Source of the DNA: Clostridia bacterium
Lineage (GTDB): Bacteria > Bacillota > Sulfobacillia > SLMV01
Reading direction: 5' to 3'
DNA length: 7,502 nucleotides
Assembly: GCA_007136565.1 (NCBI GenBank)
Contig: SLGS01000144.1
Span: forward strand, 1-7,502
This document shows, in pieces, positions 5,562 to 7,502 of the stretch; the first letter of the stretch is position 1; each line of letters opens with the position of its first letter. The notes beneath the pieces were generated by a model, which had not been told where the DNA came from, ran no database searches, and saw only the letters and a list, made by a program, of their open reading frames with translations. Position numbers and translations under genes: made by a program.

Positions 5562-5591
5562 CCGGGCGGCCACCAATTGGCGGCCGTCCGG
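5562..5591 (+). promoter_or_regulatory. long GC-rich hairpin between binding-protein and permease genes
   Basis: Positions 5562-5571 (CCGGGCGGCC) pair with 5582-5591 (one G-U). After one A-C mismatch, CC (5573-5574) pairs with GG (5579-5580) around the loop AATT, giving 12 pairs in 30 nt. No T-run follows. Such elements after binding-protein genes are known to raise binding-protein mRNA relative to permease mRNA; that role here is inference. Confidence 0.6.
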
Positions 5592-5635
5592 ATGTCGCTT
5601 CCCGAGGATAAGTGCGAACGGAGGATCCTTTCCCC

Positions 5636-6574
5636 ATGTTCAACTACGCGATGAGAAAGCTTGGACTCGGAGTCTTGACCGTGCTGGCGGTCACCGTGAT
5701 CCTATTCTTAATCCTGCACTCGATCCCGGGCGACCCCATCAGGATGATCACCGACCCACGCGTCTCAGACGAGGTCATCGAGGAACTCCGGGCCCGATGG
5801 GGCCTGGACCGTCCTTTGCACGTGCAATATTTCTACTGGATCGGAAATATTCTGCGTGGCGACATGGGAACCTCGATAATGACGCACCAGTCGGTCGCCT
5901 ACCTGATCAGGACCCGTTTGCCCTACACCCTTGCCCTTGCGGTGGGAGCCCTGATATTTAGATATGTCGTCGGAGTGACCCTGGGCCTTTTCGTCGCCGT
6001 TCGCCGCGGGACGATCGCCGACAAGATACTTGTATCCTTGGCCGTCGTGTTGCGATCGATTCCCCAGTTTTGGCTCGGCATCCTACTGATTATCTTGTTT
6101 TCGGTGACGTGGCGACTACTTCCGATATCGGGCTACGATGGTCCACAGTCCTTCATACTGCCCCTGATGGCCCTGGCCCTTCCCCCGATCGCCTCTACGA
6201 TGCGCCTGACGCGCTCGGAAATACTCGAGGTCATGCGTGAAGATTACGTGCGAACGGCGCATGCCAAGGGCGTATCGTGGTATGGGGTGATGATACGTCA
6301 TGTACTGCGCAATGCCCTCATACCTATCACTGTAACTTTCTTCCTGTCGCTTCCTTGGCTCATAGGCGGTTCCGTGGTGGTGGAAAACGTTTTCGCGTGG
6401 CCGGGGATGGGACGACTCCTGTGGCGGTCCATCATGAGGCAGGATCTCCCGGTCGTCCAGGGCATAGTGCTGATCATCGCGGTGCTGACGGTGACATCCA
6501 ACACCGTGGGCGACATCATGACCGGCGTACTCGATCCGAGGATACGCGAACAGATGGAGGGACATTCGAAATGA
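5636..6574 (+). CDS. DppB-type peptide/nickel ABC transporter permease
   Basis: This gene encodes 312 aa of the first integral membrane subunit of the importer, forming the translocation path with the DppC-type partner. Hydrophobic segments lie near residues 9-29, 97-121, 131-157, 171-186, 229-247 and 274-294, matching the six-helix plan. The family's N-terminal HSIPGDP (28-34) and RWGLDRPLHVQY (54-65) are present. The cytoplasmic EAA loop that docks the ATPase is at about 203-230 (DYVRTAHAKGVSW, then RHVLRNALIP). WPGMGRLLW (255-263) and the terminal VLDPRIRE are also typical. GTG at 5612 would give 320 aa but is poorly spaced from its purine run. ATG at 5636 follows GGAGG (5620-5624) by 11 nt, and MFNYAMRKLG matches the usual N-terminus. 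Its stop codon overlaps the next start in ATGA. Confidence 0.94.
   Translation: MFNYAMRKLGLGVLTVLAVTVILFLILHSIPGDPIRMITDPRVSDEVIEELRARWGLDRPLHVQYFYWIGNILRGDMGTSIMTHQSVAYLIRTRLPYTLALAVGALIFRYVVGVTLGLFVAVRRGTIADKILVSLAVVLRSIPQFWLGILLIILFSVTWRLLPISGYDGPQSFILPLMALALPPIASTMRLTRSEILEVMREDYVRTAHAKGVSWYGVMIRHVLRNALIPITVTFFLSLPWLIGGSVVVENVFAWPGMGRLLWRSIMRQDLPVVQGIVLIIAVLTVTSNTVGDIMTGVLDPRIREQMEGHSK
6556..6561 (+). promoter_or_regulatory. Shine-Dalgarno of the CxxC microORF
   Basis: GGAGGG inside the last codons of the DppB-type gene lies 9 nt before the ATG at 6571. This is ideal spacing for a start that overlaps the permease stop as ATGA. It is the main reason to take the microORF seriously. Confidence 0.5.
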
Positions 6575-6654
6575 TGGTATCCAAGTATGAATGTCTCGTC
6601 TGCGGGCGGCAACCCGGGAATGGAGGTGAGAGGCCTTGGAAGAATCCAAGATGA
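6571..6654 (+). CDS. 27-aa CxxC knuckle peptide between the permease genes
   Basis: This short ORF (MMVSKYECLVCGRQPGNGGE, then RPWKNPR) fills the gap between the two permease genes. Its ATG overlaps the DppB stop as ATGA. It has its own Shine-Dalgarno (GGAGGG, 6556-6561), and its TGA overlaps an in-frame ATG (6651) of the DppC-type gene in a second ATGA. The YECLVCG motif (C8-x2-C11) resembles the first metal knuckle of rubredoxins, but the second Cys pair is absent, so a lone peptide could not form an Fe(Cys)4 site. The second Shine-Dalgarno (for DppC) is encoded within it. It may be a real microprotein, a coupling peptide that only carries ribosomes across the gap, or chance. I do not know any family it belongs to. 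Confidence 0.4.
   Translation: MMVSKYECLVCGRQPGNGGERPWKNPR
6622..6629 (+). promoter_or_regulatory. Shine-Dalgarno favouring a TTG start for the DppC-type gene
   Basis: GGAGGTGA is a full-strength ribosome site ending 6 nt before TTG at 6636. The in-frame ATG at 6651 lies 21 nt away, with only GGAAG (6638-6642) before it, so TTG is the better start. Confidence 0.7.
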
Positions 6655-7481
6655 AGACCCTCCGCCGAATCTTTCGTCATCCCATGTTCACCGTCGGGCT
6701 GATCATCTTCCTCAGCGTGATGGTAGTCGCGATCTTCGCGGACTACATTGCCCCTAGGACTTACAGGGAAATGGACATGCAGAACGCATTTCAGCCGCCC
6801 AGCCTGGAGCACCCTTTCGGCACCGATAACTACGGGCGGTGCCTGTTTAGCAGGGTGGTCTACGGGTCCAGGATAGCCCTTCGGGTGGGACTCATAGTGG
6901 TCGGTATCCAAGGCTTCCTCGGTATCGGGCTCGGGCTGATAGCGGGATACTACGGGGGCGTTATCGACCGATTGATCTCGTTTTTGGCCGACGTATCGTG
7001 GTCCATGCCCCCCATGGTCTTCGCCATGGCCATAATCATGGCGTTGGGGCCGAGTCTCGACAATGTCATCATTTCCATCGCCATAGTGAGTTGGGCAGAA
7101 ATGGCTCGAGTCGTGCGATCCAAGACGCAATCGGTGAAATCCACGGCCTACGTGGAGGCCGCTAGGGCCATTGGCAGGACGGACTCCGGCATAATGATGC
7201 GTCACATCCTGCCCAATATCATGTCTCCCATAATCGTACTGGTGACCCTGGCGCTACCCCTCGCCATATTGTCGACCACGGCGCTTAGTTTCCTCGGCCT
7301 CGGGGCGCAACCACCGGCTCCGGACTGGGGCGTGATCCTAAACGAGGGCATCGACTTCGTTCAAAGGGCGCCTTGGATCTCGATTTTCCCCGGGTTGGCG
7401 CTAGTCTACACCGTCCTCGGCTTCAATATGCTGGGGATCGGTTTGCGGGATATCCTGGATCCACAGTTACTGGACGCCTGA
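6636..7481 (+). CDS. DppC-type peptide/nickel ABC transporter permease
   Basis: This gene encodes 281 aa of the second membrane subunit, partner of the DppB-type permease. Features in order are: N-terminal helix at about 18-37; HPFGTDNYGR (59-68) leading into FSRVVYGSRIALRVG; helices near 83-105, 117-137, 142-158, 197-219 and 249-267; the EAA ATPase-docking loop at about 171-198 (AYVEAARAIG, then RHILPNIMSP); and LSFLGLGAQPPAPDWGVIL (217-235), the family signature. The chain ends normally at GLRDILDP-type sequence. One oddity is Cys69 after NYGR, where most relatives have Asp (GRD). The start is probably TTG at 6636, with ATG at 6651 as the alternative (276 aa). It overlaps the microORF by 19 nt if TTG is used. 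The ATPase genes should follow beyond the window. Confidence 0.94.
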   Translation: MEESKMKTLRRIFRHPMFTVGLIIFLSVMVVAIFADYIAPRTYREMDMQNAFQPPSLEHPFGTDNYGRCLFSRVVYGSRIALRVGLIVVGIQGFLGIGLGLIAGYYGGVIDRLISFLADVSWSMPPMVFAMAIIMALGPSLDNVIISIAIVSWAEMARVVRSKTQSVKSTAYVEAARAIGRTDSGIMMRHILPNIMSPIIVLVTLALPLAILSTTALSFLGLGAQPPAPDWGVILNEGIDFVQRAPWISIFPGLALVYTVLGFNMLGIGLRDILDPQLLDA

Positions 7482-7502
7482 GGGCCGATGGCTCCCGGGA
7501 GC

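Noticed and set aside
4716..5576. 286-codon ORF on the - strand opposite the binding-protein gene
   Set aside because: It is antisense to an unmistakable family 5 binding protein. The open frame comes from GC-biased third positions of that gene; it has no recognisable domain and no ribosome site was seen.
5612..5635. GTG start giving an 8-residue longer DppB-type permease
   Set aside because: GAGGA (5604-5608) is only 3 nt from the GTG, whereas the ATG at 5636 has GGAGG at usable spacing and yields the typical N-terminus of the family.
6516..7205. 229-codon ORF on the - strand opposite the DppC-type gene
   Set aside because: It has a His/Gly/Pro-rich low-sense translation typical of an antisense shadow and lies within a clear permease gene.
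7488..7502. possible start of the next operon gene (ATG GCT CCC...)
   Set aside because: Only five codons are visible, and the purine run before it (7479-7484) is only 3 nt away; a start cannot be supported.

Overview
The window reads as ordinary bacterial chromosome of medium-high GC (high 50s percent by eye). Shine-Dalgarno sequences are strong, start codons are ATG with one likely TTG, and there is one near-consensus sigma-A/sigma-70 promoter. A rubrerythrin with an N-terminal rubredoxin centre, an HD-GYP c-di-GMP phosphodiesterase and a lipoprotein peptide-binding protein would fit an anaerobic or microaerophilic bacterium. The phylum cannot be fixed from the sequence. The acidic lipoprotein, with its Asp/Glu/Pro linker, hints at a saline or alkaline habitat, but this is weak inference. 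There is no rRNA, tRNA, CRISPR array, insertion sequence or phage gene.

Left part (1-3461). A small Gly-rich membrane protein gene on the + strand (32-292) converges on, and overlaps by 81 bp, a MscS-type mechanosensitive channel gene on the - strand (212-1432). Two more - strand genes lie upstream of the channel gene: a rubredoxin-rubrerythrin fusion (1587-2102) and an HD-GYP phosphodiesterase (2364-3461). The gaps between these three genes are 154 and 261 bp. Both hold inverted repeats, and the genes are probably separate transcription units.

Middle (3462-3878). A 417-bp divergent intergenic region carries several inverted repeats. It also holds a promoter (3711-3739: TTGCTT, 17 bp, TATAAT) that fires rightwards into a leader of about 130 nt.

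Right part (3879-7481). This is the first half of a dpp/opp-type peptide/nickel ABC importer operon: a family 5 solute-binding lipoprotein, a DppB-type permease and a DppC-type permease. The ATPase genes (DppD/DppF type) would be expected just past the right edge. Two tandem hairpins without a U-tract separate the binding-protein gene from the permease genes and may let it be expressed in excess. Between the permeases lies a 27-codon ORF (6571-6654) that encodes a CxxC 'knuckle' peptide. It has its own Shine-Dalgarno sequence and is joined to both neighbours by ATGA overlaps.

No clearly new multi-gene system was found. The best leads are the CxxC microORF, the looping-type inverted repeat across the promoter, the structured gap at 2171-2355 and the convergent overlap at 212-292.
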